Positions 21,859 through 30,294 of a stretch of 64,000 nt of DNA are shown piece by piece (position 1 is the first letter of the stretch; the number at the start of each line of letters is the position of its first letter). The DNA comes from Frateuria_A yonginensis (GTDB taxonomy: Bacteria; Pseudomonadota; Gammaproteobacteria; Xanthomonadales; Rhodanobacteraceae). Below the pieces are notes generated by a model. It had not been told where the DNA came from. It saw nothing but the letters and a program-made list of their open reading frames with translations, and ran no database searches. The stretch is taken from NCBI RefSeq assembly GCF_037137055.1, contig NZ_JBBBNY010000016.1, positions 1 to 64,000 of the forward strand. Direction: 5' to 3'. A program made the position numbers and the translations under genes.

Positions 21859-22238
21859 TGGACCTCTCGCTCGACCGCCCCGAGGGCTACCTGTTCGTCC
21901 GCCGCGTGGGCGAGCGGTCGATCACGGTGGTCGACCGCGAGATCGCCTCGAGCTTCGTGCTGGCTCCGGACCGGATGGTCGAGGACTGGCCGGTCGCCGA
22001 CGTCGCCGCGCTCGACGAGGATGCCGGTGAAGCGGTCCGCGCGCTGCAGCCGGAAGTGGTGCTGCTGGGCACCGGCGCGCGCCAGCAGTTTCCCGCGGCG
22101 GCGTTCCTGGCCGGCTTCCTGCGCCGCGGGATCGGCATCGAGGTGATGGACAACGCCGCCGCCGCGCGCACCTACGACCTGCTGGCCGGCGAGGGGCGCC
22201 GGGTGGTCGCCGCCTTCATCCTTCCTCCGGCCGGTTGA
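21858..22238 (+). CDS. Mth938-like domain protein (DUF498)
   Basis: A 126-residue protein. The pattern ITVVDREIASSFVLAPDRMVEDWPV, VVLLGTGARQQFP and GIGIEVMDNAAAARTYDLLAGEGRRVVAAFI matches the Mth938/AAMDC family, whose members share a small alpha/beta fold with no known enzymatic activity. In alphaproteobacteria relatives lie near secD/secF. It starts at ATG 21858, one base into the yhbY stop, so the two are coupled. It converges with nlpD. Confidence 0.85.
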   Translation: MDLSLDRPEGYLFVRRVGERSITVVDREIASSFVLAPDRMVEDWPVADVAALDEDAGEAVRALQPEVVLLGTGARQQFPAAAFLAGFLRRGIGIEVMDNAAAARTYDLLAGEGRRVVAAFILPPAG

Positions 22239-22283
22239 CGCCATCCTGCCCCGTACGCCGCGGTCACGGCGGCCGTGCATACC

Positions 22284-23144
22284 TCAGCGCCGCGGCAGGT
22301 AATCCAGCGGATCGACCGGATTGCCGTCGCGGCGGATCTGGAACTGCAGCTCGTCGCGCGATGCGCCGGTGGACCCCATCTCGGCGATCAGCTGCCCGGC
22401 GCTGACCCGCTGGCCTTCCTTCACCAGGCGCTTGCGATTGTGGCCGTAGGCGGACAGGAAGTCGTCGTTGTGCTTGATGATGATGAGCTCGCCGTAGCCC
22501 ACCAGGCCGTTGCCGCTGTAGACCACCACGCCGTCCGCCGCCGCGCGCACCGGATCGCCGGCCTTGCCGGCCAGTTCGATGCCGGGAATCGCGTCGCCAC
22601 TCTGGAAGCGCTTGATCAGGGTGCCGTCGGCCGGCCAGCGCCATTCCACCCCGCCGGCCGAGCGCGTGGCCCCGCGCGGCACCGCCGCCGGAGACGCGGC
22701 CGGGGGCGCGGGCGGCGCCGGCACGCTCGCGCCGGCGACCGGCACCGTGGCGGAGGGCGCGGGCGCCGCGTCCGAGGGCGCCGGCACCGGCTTGAACACC
22801 GGCGCCGCGGGCACGCGGTGCACAGGCCGGGGGCCCGCAGCGACGGCGCCGTGCGCCGGCGGCGTTAGGCGCAGCTGCTGGCCGGGCCAGATCGTGTAAG
22901 GCGGCGCGATGCGGTTCCACGCGGCCAGCGCACGGAAATCCAGACCATGCCGGAACGCGATCGAGTACAGGGTGTCGCCGCGCACCACGCGGTAGGTTCC
23001 GCGCGCGTCCGGCGCGGACGCGTGCGCCTGGGCCGGGTAGGAGCGGTTGCTCGGCTGGACCACCACCGTGCGGCGCGTCGGTCCGCAGGCGGCAAGAAGC
23101 AGCGCGGCCATGCATGCCGCCGGGAGACGCATCCTTCCGTTCAT
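22284..23144 (-). CDS. nlpD: NlpD-like LysM/M23 lipoprotein, amidase activator
   Basis: A 286-residue lipoprotein with lipobox LLAAC near residue 20, one LysM domain (TYRVVRGDTLYSIAFRHGL, about 50-94), an Ala/Pro linker, and an M23 domain (about 170-280). The M23 site is degenerate: the usual H-x-H is replaced by LQFQIR, so it should be catalytically inactive. It would instead activate the amidase AmiC at the septum, as in E. coli NlpD. The start was taken as ATG 23144; 23156 and 23132 are alternatives. It lies in the surE-pcm-yqaA-nlpD order. No rpoS follows in this window. Confidence 0.9.
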   Translation of the reverse strand: MNGRMRLPAACMAALLLAACGPTRRTVVVQPSNRSYPAQAHASAPDARGTYRVVRGDTLYSIAFRHGLDFRALAAWNRIAPPYTIWPGQQLRLTPPAHGAVAAGPRPVHRVPAAPVFKPVPAPSDAAPAPSATVPVAGASVPAPPAPPAASPAAVPRGATRSAGGVEWRWPADGTLIKRFQSGDAIPGIELAGKAGDPVRAAADGVVVYSGNGLVGYGELIIIKHNDDFLSAYGHNRKRLVKEGQRVSAGQLIAEMGSTGASRDELQFQIRRDGNPVDPLDYLPRR

Positions 23145-23206
23145 GCCGCCCAGCATACCCAGCCCACACGCGGATTTCACGAATGCGCGCCCCCGCGTAT
23201 CCGCGC

Positions 23207-23815
23207 TCACCGCAGCCAGATCCACCACGCCACCAGCAGGGCCAGGATCACCACCGCGGCCCAGCCGATCCGCTCGATGTGCCGGTGCAGCAACCGCTCC
23301 GCCCGCTCGCCGAACAGCCGGATGAGCAGCGCCAGCAGCCATACCCGCTTGCCGCGCCCCACCGCCATGCAGACCAGGAACGGGACCACCGGCACGCCGA
23401 CGATGCCCGACGCCCAGGTGACGAACTTCATCGGCACCACCGGCTGCAACGCAGCCAGCGCCAGCACCAGCAGCAGGCCCAGCCAGTGCTGGTTCATCTG
23501 CGCGCGCAGGCTGGCCACGCCCTGCTCGATCGGCGCGAGCAGGTGCAGCGAGGCGAGCAGCGGCTGCAGCGCCTGGAACGCCCAGTGGCCCAGCGCATAG
23601 CCGACCAGCGAGCCGAGCAGCGAGAACAGCAGGCTGACGTTGGCGAAGAAGAACGCCCGGTGCCGCTTGCCCAGCATCATCGGGGCGAGCATCACCTCGG
23701 GCATGATCGGGAAGATGAAGGCCTCGACGAAGCTCAGGCCACACAGGTAGTACACCGCCCGCGGATCGCGTGCCCAGGTGAGCGCGCGCGCGTAGAGCGT
23801 GCCGAACAGACGCAT
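23207..23815 (-). CDS. YqaA/DedA-like membrane protein (SNARE-associated/VTT)
   Basis: A 202-residue protein with about five hydrophobic segments. The N-terminal YYLCGLSFVEAFIFPIMPEVMLAPM and a later PVVPMKFVTWASGIVGVP match the YqaA branch of the VTT family. It lacks some of the polar residues of full-length DedA proteins. Relatives are implicated in lipid-carrier recycling; the substrate here is unknown. The start at ATG 23815 has AAGGA upstream. The gene lies between pcm and nlpD, a conserved xanthomonad position. Confidence 0.85.
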   Translation of the reverse strand: MRLFGTLYARALTWARDPRAVYYLCGLSFVEAFIFPIMPEVMLAPMMLGKRHRAFFFANVSLLFSLLGSLVGYALGHWAFQALQPLLASLHLLAPIEQGVASLRAQMNQHWLGLLLVLALAALQPVVPMKFVTWASGIVGVPVVPFLVCMAVGRGKRVWLLALLIRLFGERAERLLHRHIERIGWAAVVILALLVAWWIWLR

Positions 23816-23846
23816 CAGGGGGTTCCTTCTCGCTGGGAGGGTGGCA

Positions 23847-24536
23847 TCAGCCGATGCCACCGAGCAGCGGCACGAAGCTCACCGCGCCGAGTTCTTCCTG
23901 GACGAAGCCGCCCTGCCCGTCGCCGCGGATGCGCAGCAGCGTCTGGCTGCTGGGCGAGCCGACCGGCGCCACCAGCACGCCATCCGGCGCGAGCTGCTCC
24001 AGGACCTGGCTGGGCACCGCGTCGCCCGCCGCGGTGAGGATGATGGCGTCGAACGGCGCCTCGTCCGGCCAGCCGAGCTTGCCGTCGTCGTGGCGCGAAC
24101 GCACGTTGGTCAGGCCGAGCTGGCGGAAGCGCCGCCGCGCCTGGCGCAGCAGTTCCTCGATGCGCTCGACGGTGAACACCTGCCCGACCAGCGCCGCCAG
24201 CACCACGGCCTGGTAGCCCGAGCCGGTGCCGATCTCCAGCACCCTCTGCGGCGCGCCTCCGCCGAAGTGTTCCAGCAGCGCCTCGGTCATGCGCGCGACC
24301 ACCCACGGCTGCGAGATGGTCTGCCCGTGGCCGATCGGCAGCGCGGTGTTCTCGTAGGCGCGCGAGTGCAGCGCCTGGTCGATGAAATGATGGCGCGGCG
24401 TGTTGCGGATCACCTCGATCACGCGCGGGTCGCGGATGCCGCTCTCCTTGAGGCCGGCGGCCAGGCGGTCGCGCGCCCGCTGCGAGGTCATCCCCTCGCC
24501 CTTGAAGGCCGACGGCGGCAGCGGATGGATGTTCAT
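23847..24536 (-). CDS. pcm: Protein-L-isoaspartate O-methyltransferase
   Basis: A 229-residue enzyme with MTSQRARDRL at the start of the conserved part. The PCMT motif is ALPIGHGQTISQPWVVARM and SAM motif I is VLEIGTGSGYQAVVLAAL. DAIILTAA follows. It methylates isoaspartyl residues in aged proteins to start repair. The ATG at 24536 overlaps the surE stop by one base (TGATG). An internal ATG at 24491, preceded by AAGGGCGAGGGG, could be the true start and would give a 214-residue protein. The surE-pcm pairing is conserved. Confidence 0.93.
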   Translation of the reverse strand: MNIHPLPPSAFKGEGMTSQRARDRLAAGLKESGIRDPRVIEVIRNTPRHHFIDQALHSRAYENTALPIGHGQTISQPWVVARMTEALLEHFGGGAPQRVLEIGTGSGYQAVVLAALVGQVFTVERIEELLRQARRRFRQLGLTNVRSRHDDGKLGWPDEAPFDAIILTAAGDAVPSQVLEQLAPDGVLVAPVGSPSSQTLLRIRGDGQGGFVQEELGAVSFVPLLGGIG

Positions 24537-25315
24537 CAGGCGGCCTTCTCGTCCATCGCGTCGGTCATTGCCTGCATCCAGCCGCTGATCTTCTCCAGCG
24601 CCTGGTAGCGGGTGAGATCCACGTGGATCGGGGTCACCGACACGTAGCCGCGACGCACCGCGTCGAAGTCGGTACCCGGGCCGTCGTCCTCGGCGCCGCC
24701 GGCCGGGCCGATCCACCAGATCGGGCGGCCGCGCGGGTCGGTCTGCGCGATGCACGGCGCGGAACGGTGGCGCTTGCCCAGGCGGGTGACCTCGAAGCCC
24801 TTGATCTCGTGCCAGGGCCGGTCGGGCACGTTGACGTTGAGGATGGTATCGGCCGGCAGCGGGTCGACCAGCAACCGTTTCATCAGCAGCAGCACGGCCT
24901 GCGCCGCCGAGCCGTAGTGCTCTCCCTTGTGGTCGCTGCTGGCCAGCGACACGGCGATGGCCGGCAGGCCGAGGAAGCGCCCCTCCATCGCGGCCGACAC
25001 CGTACCGGAATAGATCACGTCGTCGCCGAGGTTGGACGAGTTGTTGATTCCGGAAACCACGATGTCGGGCTCGTCGTCGAGCAGGCCCGCCAGTGCCAGG
25101 TGCACGCAGTCGGTCGGGGTGCCGGCTACCCGGTACCAGCCGTCGCTCATCTTCGTGGCGCGGATGGGCGCATCCAGGGTGAGTGAATTGCTGGCGCCGG
25201 AGCGGTCGCGGTCGGGCGCCACCACCGTCACCTGCCCCACCGCGCCGAGGCATTCGGCCAATACGCGGATGCCGGGGGCATCCACGCCGTCGTCGTTGCT
25301 TACCAGGACTCGCAT
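24536..25315 (-). CDS. surE: 5'/3'-nucleotidase SurE
   Basis: A 259-residue SurE-family phosphatase. The metal site is VSNDDGVDAPGI near residue 5 and the loop APDRDRSGASNS near 40. Further motifs are GTPTDCVHLAL, VSGINNSSNLGDDV and YSGTVSAAMEG. It removes phosphate from nucleoside monophosphates and is linked to stationary-phase survival. It starts at ATG 25315 and is divergent from the Smr gene over 161 bases. Confidence 0.96.
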   Translation of the reverse strand: MRVLVSNDDGVDAPGIRVLAECLGAVGQVTVVAPDRDRSGASNSLTLDAPIRATKMSDGWYRVAGTPTDCVHLALAGLLDDEPDIVVSGINNSSNLGDDVIYSGTVSAAMEGRFLGLPAIAVSLASSDHKGEHYGSAAQAVLLLMKRLLVDPLPADTILNVNVPDRPWHEIKGFEVTRLGKRHRSAPCIAQTDPRGRPIWWIGPAGGAEDDGPGTDFDAVRRGYVSVTPIHVDLTRYQALEKISGWMQAMTDAMDEKAA

Positions 25316-25476
25316 GGTGTTCCGTCGAAGAGGTACGCGAGCACGCCCCCGAGGCCGCGCTCCGATCCAGGCGAGTCTACCGGACCGGACGAAGCGTTTC
25401 AGCCGCAACGACCGCGAAACCGCGCGCGCCGCACCGTCCGGCGGGAACTCTGGCGCCCGCAGGCGCACTTGTTAGC

Positions 25477-26034
25477 ATGTCCCCCATGAAGCGCCGCCCG
25501 CCCGTCCAGCCCGACGAGGACGACATCCGCCTGTTCCGCGACGCCATCGGCCCGGTGCGCGAGCTCCGCGCCGACGTGCCGCCGCCTCCCGCGCCGCGCC
25601 CGGCACCCCGCGCGCACATGCTCGAGGCGGACGAGGCCGCCGTGCCGGGCGAGCTGCTGGAGCTGGCGTTCGACCCGGCACTCATGGAAATCGGCGAGGA
25701 GCTGAGCTACCTGCGCGACGGCTACCCGCCGCGCCTGCTGCGCCAGCTCAAGCGCGGGCAGTTCAGCATCCAGGACGAGCTGGACCTGCACCACATGAAC
25801 GCGGCCGCCGCGCAGGCCAGCATCGGCAGTTTCCTTGCCGAAGCCCGCCAGCACGGCCTGCGCTGCGTGCGCATCGTGCACGGCAAGGGCCTGCGCTCGA
25901 AGGCCGCCGGCCCCGTGCTCAAGGTGCTCACCGACCGCCTGCTTCGCCGGCGCGACGACGTGGTGGCGTTCGCCTCGGCACGCCCCGCCCAGGGCGGCAC
26001 CGGCGCCGTGGTCGTGCTGCTGCGGCACGCCTGA
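25477..26034 (+). CDS. Smr domain-containing protein
   Basis: A 185-residue protein. The N-terminal half is Pro/Ala-rich and acidic (DEDDIRLFRDAIGPVREL). The C-terminal Smr domain (about 98-185) has DLHHMNAAAA, with the D-L-H motif, and RIVHGKGL, with the H-G-K-G motif. Stand-alone Smr proteins of this SmrA/YdaL type bind or nick nucleic acids; E. coli SmrB rescues collided ribosomes. Which applies here is unknown. The start could be ATG 25477 or 25486; neither has a strong ribosome binding site. It sits between divergent surE and the next plus-strand gene. Confidence 0.88.
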   Translation: MSPMKRRPPVQPDEDDIRLFRDAIGPVRELRADVPPPPAPRPAPRAHMLEADEAAVPGELLELAFDPALMEIGEELSYLRDGYPPRLLRQLKRGQFSIQDELDLHHMNAAAAQASIGSFLAEARQHGLRCVRIVHGKGLRSKAAGPVLKVLTDRLLRRRDDVVAFASARPAQGGTGAVVVLLRHA

Positions 26035-26069
26035 TCGCACGCTCCACCCATCAACCCAAGGGGAAAATC

Positions 26070-26693
26070 ATGCGTCCACTCGGCCAACGCTTCCTTGCCA
26101 TCTACGCAGGGGTCCTCACTGCCGTGTTCGCGGTCACCGTGCTGTGCGGCTTCGCCACCCGCAGCGGCAGCCTCGACACGCTGCGGGTCCAGCGTATCGA
26201 CGTGGTCGAGCCGGACGGTACCTTGCGCATGGTCATCTCGGACCACGCGCGCCTGCCCGGCATCATCGTGCGCGGCAAGGAGCAGGCTTTCGACCGGCCT
26301 CAGGCCGGCATGCTGTTCTACAACGACGAAGGCTCGGAGAACGGCGGCCTGATCTTCGGCGGCCACCGCGATGCCCGCGGCGAGGTCGTGGACTCCGGCG
26401 GCAGCCTCTCGTTCGACCGCTACGACGCCAACCAGGTCGTCCAGTTGCTGGGCGTCGACGACCACGAGGACCGCATGGCCGGACTGGTGGTGTCGGACAG
26501 CCCGGAAAACGCGCCCGGGCACCGGCGCATCTGGCTGGGACGCGGCGACGATGGCGCCGCCACACTGGCTCTGATGGACGGCGCCGGACGCAAGCGCCTC
26601 CTGTTCCAGGTGCCCGCCGAGGGCGATCCCAGCCTGCTGTTCCTGGACGAGCACGGCAAGGTGGTGCAGCGACTCGCTCCGGCCCCGAAGTAG
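26070..26693 (+). CDS. Conserved-looking hypothetical protein with N-terminal membrane anchor
   Basis: A 207-residue protein, family not recognised. One transmembrane segment (about residues 8-27) is followed by a soluble domain. It contains repeated short beta-type units of similar design: RIDVVEPDGTLRMVISDHARLP, RIWLGRGDDGAATLALMD and LLFLDEHGKVVQRL. Each places a D/E-x-x-G turn between hydrophobic strands, suggesting a beta-repeat or propeller-like fold. The start is at ATG 26070 with AAGGGGA upstream. It follows the Smr gene by 35 bases and ends six bases from the truD stop, so it lies inside an otherwise conserved minus-strand operon. Confidence 0.65.
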   Translation: MRPLGQRFLAIYAGVLTAVFAVTVLCGFATRSGSLDTLRVQRIDVVEPDGTLRMVISDHARLPGIIVRGKEQAFDRPQAGMLFYNDEGSENGGLIFGGHRDARGEVVDSGGSLSFDRYDANQVVQLLGVDDHEDRMAGLVVSDSPENAPGHRRIWLGRGDDGAATLALMDGAGRKRLLFQVPAEGDPSLLFLDEHGKVVQRLAPAPK

Positions 26694-26699
26694 CTCGCT

Positions 26700-27737
26700 T
26701 CAGCGCGGTGGGCGGTCGCCACGCTCCGCGGGTGTCTGCGCCAGCTCCCGAACCACGACCGTGGCATAGGCGCCGGCGGGCAGCTCGAAGTTCAGCTCCA
26801 GCGCGTCGTCGGCAAGCCAGCGCCAGCGCAGGTGCCGTGGCAGCAGGCGCAGGGGGCGGCGTTCCTGCTCCAGGCGGGCGGCTGCCAGGCCTTGGGCGAG
26901 ATCGCCGTCGCGGGTGGCGACCTCGCGCTCGAGCGCGCCCGCCGCGCCGGTCGTCGGCGGCTCGCCCTCGCCCCACAGCGGACCGGACGGATGGATGTCG
27001 CCTTGCGCGAGCCGTTCGGCGAGCGTGGCGCCGAACGGCTCGGGGCCGAACCACGAGCGCGAGCCGGCCAGCGACCAGACCTCGCCGTCCAGCGGCGTGT
27101 CCCACGCGCCCCGTTCCACCCGGGCGGCCAGCACGCCGTTGAACAGGTGCGAGCGTGCCGCCGAAAGCAGGAAGCCGCGCGTGTCGCGGTCCACCCTGCG
27201 ACCGGCGAACATCGCCCGAGCCTGGGCCAGGTTGCCGCCTTCGCGGCCGAAACGCTGCTCCCCGAAGTAGTTGGGTACGCCGCGCGCGCGGGTCGCCTCG
27301 AGCACGCGCTCCGCCGCCGCGCGATCGCCGGCCGCCTCGCGCAGCACCAGCACGAACCGGTTGCCGCGCAGCGCGCCGCGCTTGAGCTTGCGGCCGTGCC
27401 GGGTGGCGGCCAGCACCTTCACCTCCGGGTGCGGGAAGACCGACCAGTCCGGGTCCGGCTTGCCGGCCAGCTGCACGGTGAAAGCCTGCCGCGTGACCGC
27501 GTGGCGGTCCTTCAGTCCGGCGTAACCGACGGCGACCGGCGGCACGCCGGCGAAACGCGCCAGCTCGCGCGCCACCCAGTCGGTAGTGGCGCCGCGCTTC
27601 TCCACCCACAGCAAGGCGTGCTCGCCGTGGCCGTCGGCCTCGTAACCGAGGATCTCCTCGACCTGGAAGTCCTCGGGAACCGCGCGCAGGCGGGCGGTCA
27701 GCGGGGGCCCGCCATGGGCATGGGGAAGTTCGTGCAT
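26700..27737 (-). CDS. truD: tRNA pseudouridine(13) synthase TruD
   Basis: A 345-residue TruD. The catalytic Asp is in GYAGLKDRHAVTRQ near residue 77. The family signature VPNYFGEQRFGREGGN is near 155, and FVLVLREAAGD and the ending LPAGAYATVVVREL are typical. It converts U13 of tRNA-Glu to pseudouridine. It starts at ATG 27737, nine bases after the mgtE stop, and lies in the ispD-ispF-mgtE-truD run. Confidence 0.95.
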   Translation of the reverse strand: MHELPHAHGGPPLTARLRAVPEDFQVEEILGYEADGHGEHALLWVEKRGATTDWVARELARFAGVPPVAVGYAGLKDRHAVTRQAFTVQLAGKPDPDWSVFPHPEVKVLAATRHGRKLKRGALRGNRFVLVLREAAGDRAAAERVLEATRARGVPNYFGEQRFGREGGNLAQARAMFAGRRVDRDTRGFLLSAARSHLFNGVLAARVERGAWDTPLDGEVWSLAGSRSWFGPEPFGATLAERLAQGDIHPSGPLWGEGEPPTTGAAGALEREVATRDGDLAQGLAAARLEQERRPLRLLPRHLRWRWLADDALELNFELPAGAYATVVVRELAQTPAERGDRPPR

Positions 27738-27745
27738 TGACAGAC

Positions 27746-29134
27746 CTACATCAGGAACAGCGTGGCCAGGCCGAGGAAGATGAAGAAGCCGCCGCTGTCG
27801 GTCATGGCGGTAATCATGACGCTGGAACCGAGCGCCGGGTCGCGTCCGAACTTCATCATCAGCATCGGAATGCCCACCCCGGCGAAGGCGGCCAGCAGCA
27901 GGTTGAGCGTCATCGCGGCGGTCATCACCAGGCCCAGCGCCACATTGCCGTAGAGCATCCAGGCGACGATCCCGATCACCCCGCCCCAGATCAGCCCGTT
28001 GAACAGCGACACGGCAAGTTCCTTGCGCCACAGCCGCCTGGCGCTGTCGGGCGTGATCTGGTTCAACGCCAGCGCGCGCACGATCATGGTGATGGTCTGG
28101 TTGCCGGAGTTGCCGCCGATGCCCGCCACGATGGGCATCAGCGTGGCCAGCGCGACCAGCCGCTGGATCGACCCCTCGAACAGGCCGATCACGCGCGAGG
28201 CGACGAAGGCAGTGACCAGGTTGATCGCCAGCCACGACCAGCGGTTGCGCAAGGACGCCCAGACCGGGGCGAAGATGTCCTCCTCCTCGCGCAGGCCGAC
28301 GCGGCTGAGCGCTTCGCTTTCGCTCTCCTCGCGGATCACGTCGACCATGGCGTCGACCGTGATGCGGCCGATCAGCCGGCCGGCATCGTCCACCACCGGC
28401 GCGGTCACCAGGTCGTAGCGCTCGAACGCCTGCGCCACCTCGTAGGCGTCGTCGGCCGGATGGAAGGTGTTGACGTCCGGCGCCATCACCTCGCTCACCA
28501 TCTTCTCCGGCGGATTGAGCAGCAGCCAGTGCAGCGGCAGCACGCCGGTGAGCACGTTGTCCTGGTTGATCACGAACAGCTTGTCGGTCTGCGCGGGCAG
28601 CTCGTCGAAGCGGCGCAGGTAGCGCAGCACGGTTTCCAGGCTCACGTCCTCGCGGATCGTGACCATCTCGAAGTCCATCAGCGCACCGACCTGGTCGTCC
28701 TCCCAGGACAGCGCCGACTGCACCCGCTCGCGCTGCTGCGCATCGAGGCTGGCCATCAGCTCGGGCAGCACCTCGGTCGGCAGGTCTTCGACCAGGTCGG
28801 CCAGCTCGTCCGCATCCAGCGGCTCGACCGCCGCGAGGATCTCGCCCTGGTCCATGTCCGCGATCAGCGATTCGCGGACCGCGTCGGACACCTCCAGCAG
28901 GATCTCGCCGTCGCGCTCGGCCTTGACCCGTTGCCAGACGGCCAGGCGCTGGTCCAGCGGCAAGGCCTCGAGCACGAAAGCGATGTCCGCCGGGTGCAGC
29001 GCATCGAGCAGCTGCTGCAGCTCGGCCTGCTCCAGCGGTGCCGGCGCCTCGGCCAGCCGGGCGAGCAGTTCGGTGATCGCCTCCAGCTGTTCGTGCAGCC
29101 GGTGGCTGGCGCCGCGGGTCTCGGCCTCGCTCAC
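27746..29134 (-). CDS. mgtE: Magnesium transporter MgtE
   Basis: A 462-residue MgtE. The N-terminal alpha superhelical domain spans about 10-130 (LHPADIAFVLEALP, DLPTEVLPELMASL). Paired CBS domains span about 135-255, followed by five transmembrane helices. The conserved pore elements are GIGGNSGNQTITMIVRAL and the late ITAMTDSGGFFIFLG. MgtE is a Mg2+ channel closed by cytosolic Mg2+ bound at the N/CBS domains. The start is GTG 29134, whose GTGA overlaps the ispF stop. Its place inside an isoprenoid/tRNA operon is unusual; there is no riboswitch-sized leader. Confidence 0.94.
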   Translation of the reverse strand: MSEAETRGASHRLHEQLEAITELLARLAEAPAPLEQAELQQLLDALHPADIAFVLEALPLDQRLAVWQRVKAERDGEILLEVSDAVRESLIADMDQGEILAAVEPLDADELADLVEDLPTEVLPELMASLDAQQRERVQSALSWEDDQVGALMDFEMVTIREDVSLETVLRYLRRFDELPAQTDKLFVINQDNVLTGVLPLHWLLLNPPEKMVSEVMAPDVNTFHPADDAYEVAQAFERYDLVTAPVVDDAGRLIGRITVDAMVDVIREESESEALSRVGLREEEDIFAPVWASLRNRWSWLAINLVTAFVASRVIGLFEGSIQRLVALATLMPIVAGIGGNSGNQTITMIVRALALNQITPDSARRLWRKELAVSLFNGLIWGGVIGIVAWMLYGNVALGLVMTAAMTLNLLLAAFAGVGIPMLMMKFGRDPALGSSVMITAMTDSGGFFIFLGLATLFLM

Positions 29135-29604
29135 GCGCGCTCCAGCAGCACGCAGGCCTGCGCCGCGATGCCCTCGCCGCGACCGGTGAAGCCGAGCCGC
29201 TCGGTGGTGGTGGCCTTGATGCTGACACGGCCGATGTCGCAGCCGAGGTCCGCGGCCAGGTTCGCGCGCATCGCCTCGGCGTGCGGGCCGACCCTGGGCG
29301 ACTCGCCGATCACGGTGACGTCCGCGTTGCCGAGCGCATGGCCGTGCTGCGCCATCAGCAGCGCGGCGTGGCGCAGGAACTGCCGGCTGTCGGCCCCGCG
29401 CCAGCGTCCGTCCGATGGCGGAAAGTGCCGGCCGATGTCGCCCAGAGCCAGGGCGCCGAAGATCGCGTCGCACAGCGCATGGATCACGACGTCCCCGTCG
29501 GAGTGCGCGACCACGCCGCGATGGTGCGGGATGCGCACGCCGCCCAGCACGACGACGTCGCCCTCGCCGAACGCGTGCACATCGAAGCCCTGGCCTATGC
29601 GCAT
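29131..29604 (-). CDS. ispF: 2-C-methyl-D-erythritol 2,4-cyclodiphosphate synthase
   Basis: A 157-residue IspF of normal length, starting MRIGQGFDVHAF with the metal ligands D8 and H10. HSDGDVVIHALCDAIFGA provides H42. The C-terminal IKATTTERLGFTGRGEGIA is the family signature. It makes the cyclodiphosphate of the MEP isoprenoid pathway. The ATG at 29604 shares one base with the ispD stop; a GTG codon just before it at 29607 is also possible. Confidence 0.96.
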   Translation of the reverse strand: MRIGQGFDVHAFGEGDVVVLGGVRIPHHRGVVAHSDGDVVIHALCDAIFGALALGDIGRHFPPSDGRWRGADSRQFLRHAALLMAQHGHALGNADVTVIGESPRVGPHAEAMRANLAADLGCDIGRVSIKATTTERLGFTGRGEGIAAQACVLLERA

Positions 29605-30293
29605 CACTGGGTCCTCGCTAGCAGGAACTCGGCGAGCGCGAAATCCGCCGCCGTGGTCACCTTGATGTTGTCCTCCGCGCCCTCGACCAGCAACGGCGCG
29701 TGCCCGGCCCGCTCCATCGCCATCGCCTCGTCGCTGACCACGATGCCCTCGCGGCAGGCCGCCTCGAGTGCCGCTACAAGCTGCCCGCGACGGAACATCT
29801 GCGGCGTGAAGGCGCGCCAGCGCTGCTCGCGCGGCTCGGTGACGCGACTGCGGCCGCGGTCGTCGGCGCGCTTCAGGGTATCGCGCAGCGGCGCGCCGAG
29901 CAGGCCGCCATCCGCCGCCGATGCCACCTCGATGAGGCGGTCGACGTCGGCCACGCGTACGCAGGGGCGCGCCGCGTCGTGGACCAGCACGAAATCGTCC
30001 GTCCCCACGCCGGCCGGCAGCGCGCGCAGGCCGGCGAGCACCGAATCGGCCCGCTCGCCGCCGCCGAGCGTGGTCAGCACGGGCTTGCCGTGCAGTGATT
30101 CCAGGCCCGGCCAGCGCGCGTCGTCAGCCGCCAGAGCGACCAGCAGGCCGGCGATGCGCGGGTGCGCCGCCAGCCGCTCCAGGGTGTGCAGGATCAAGGC
30201 CCGCCCGGCCAGCGGCAGGTATTGCTTGGGACAGTCGCCGCCGACCCGGGTGCCGCGCCCGGCGGCCGGTACCACGCACCACAACGGCGCCAC
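29604..30293 (-). CDS. ispD: 2-C-methyl-D-erythritol 4-phosphate cytidylyltransferase
   Basis: A 229-residue cytidylyltransferase. The CTP-binding loop is VPAAGRGTRVGGDCPKQYLPL near residue 7. VHDAARPCV near 105 and the C-terminal EDNIKVTTAADFALAE are diagnostic. It forms CDP-methylerythritol in the MEP pathway. The start is GTG 30293, one base after the ftsB stop; no in-frame ATG is nearby, and homologues begin at this point. Confidence 0.95.
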   Translation of the reverse strand: MAPLWCVVPAAGRGTRVGGDCPKQYLPLAGRALILHTLERLAAHPRIAGLLVALAADDARWPGLESLHGKPVLTTLGGGERADSVLAGLRALPAGVGTDDFVLVHDAARPCVRVADVDRLIEVASAADGGLLGAPLRDTLKRADDRGRSRVTEPREQRWRAFTPQMFRRGQLVAALEAACREGIVVSDEAMAMERAGHAPLLVEGAEDNIKVTTAADFALAEFLLARTQ

Positions 30294-30294
30294 G

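Noticed and set aside
22284..23144. NlpD-like protein as an active M23 endopeptidase
   Set aside because: The zinc-binding H-x-H is replaced by Q-F-Q, so it fits the activator type instead.
29134..29140. A Mg2+ riboswitch before mgtE
   Set aside because: The gene start overlaps ispF, leaving no room for a leader.
27737..29665. A 642-codon frame on plus opposite mgtE and ispF
   Set aside because: Low-complexity His/Gln/Arg translation. The opposite strand carries two complete recognised genes.
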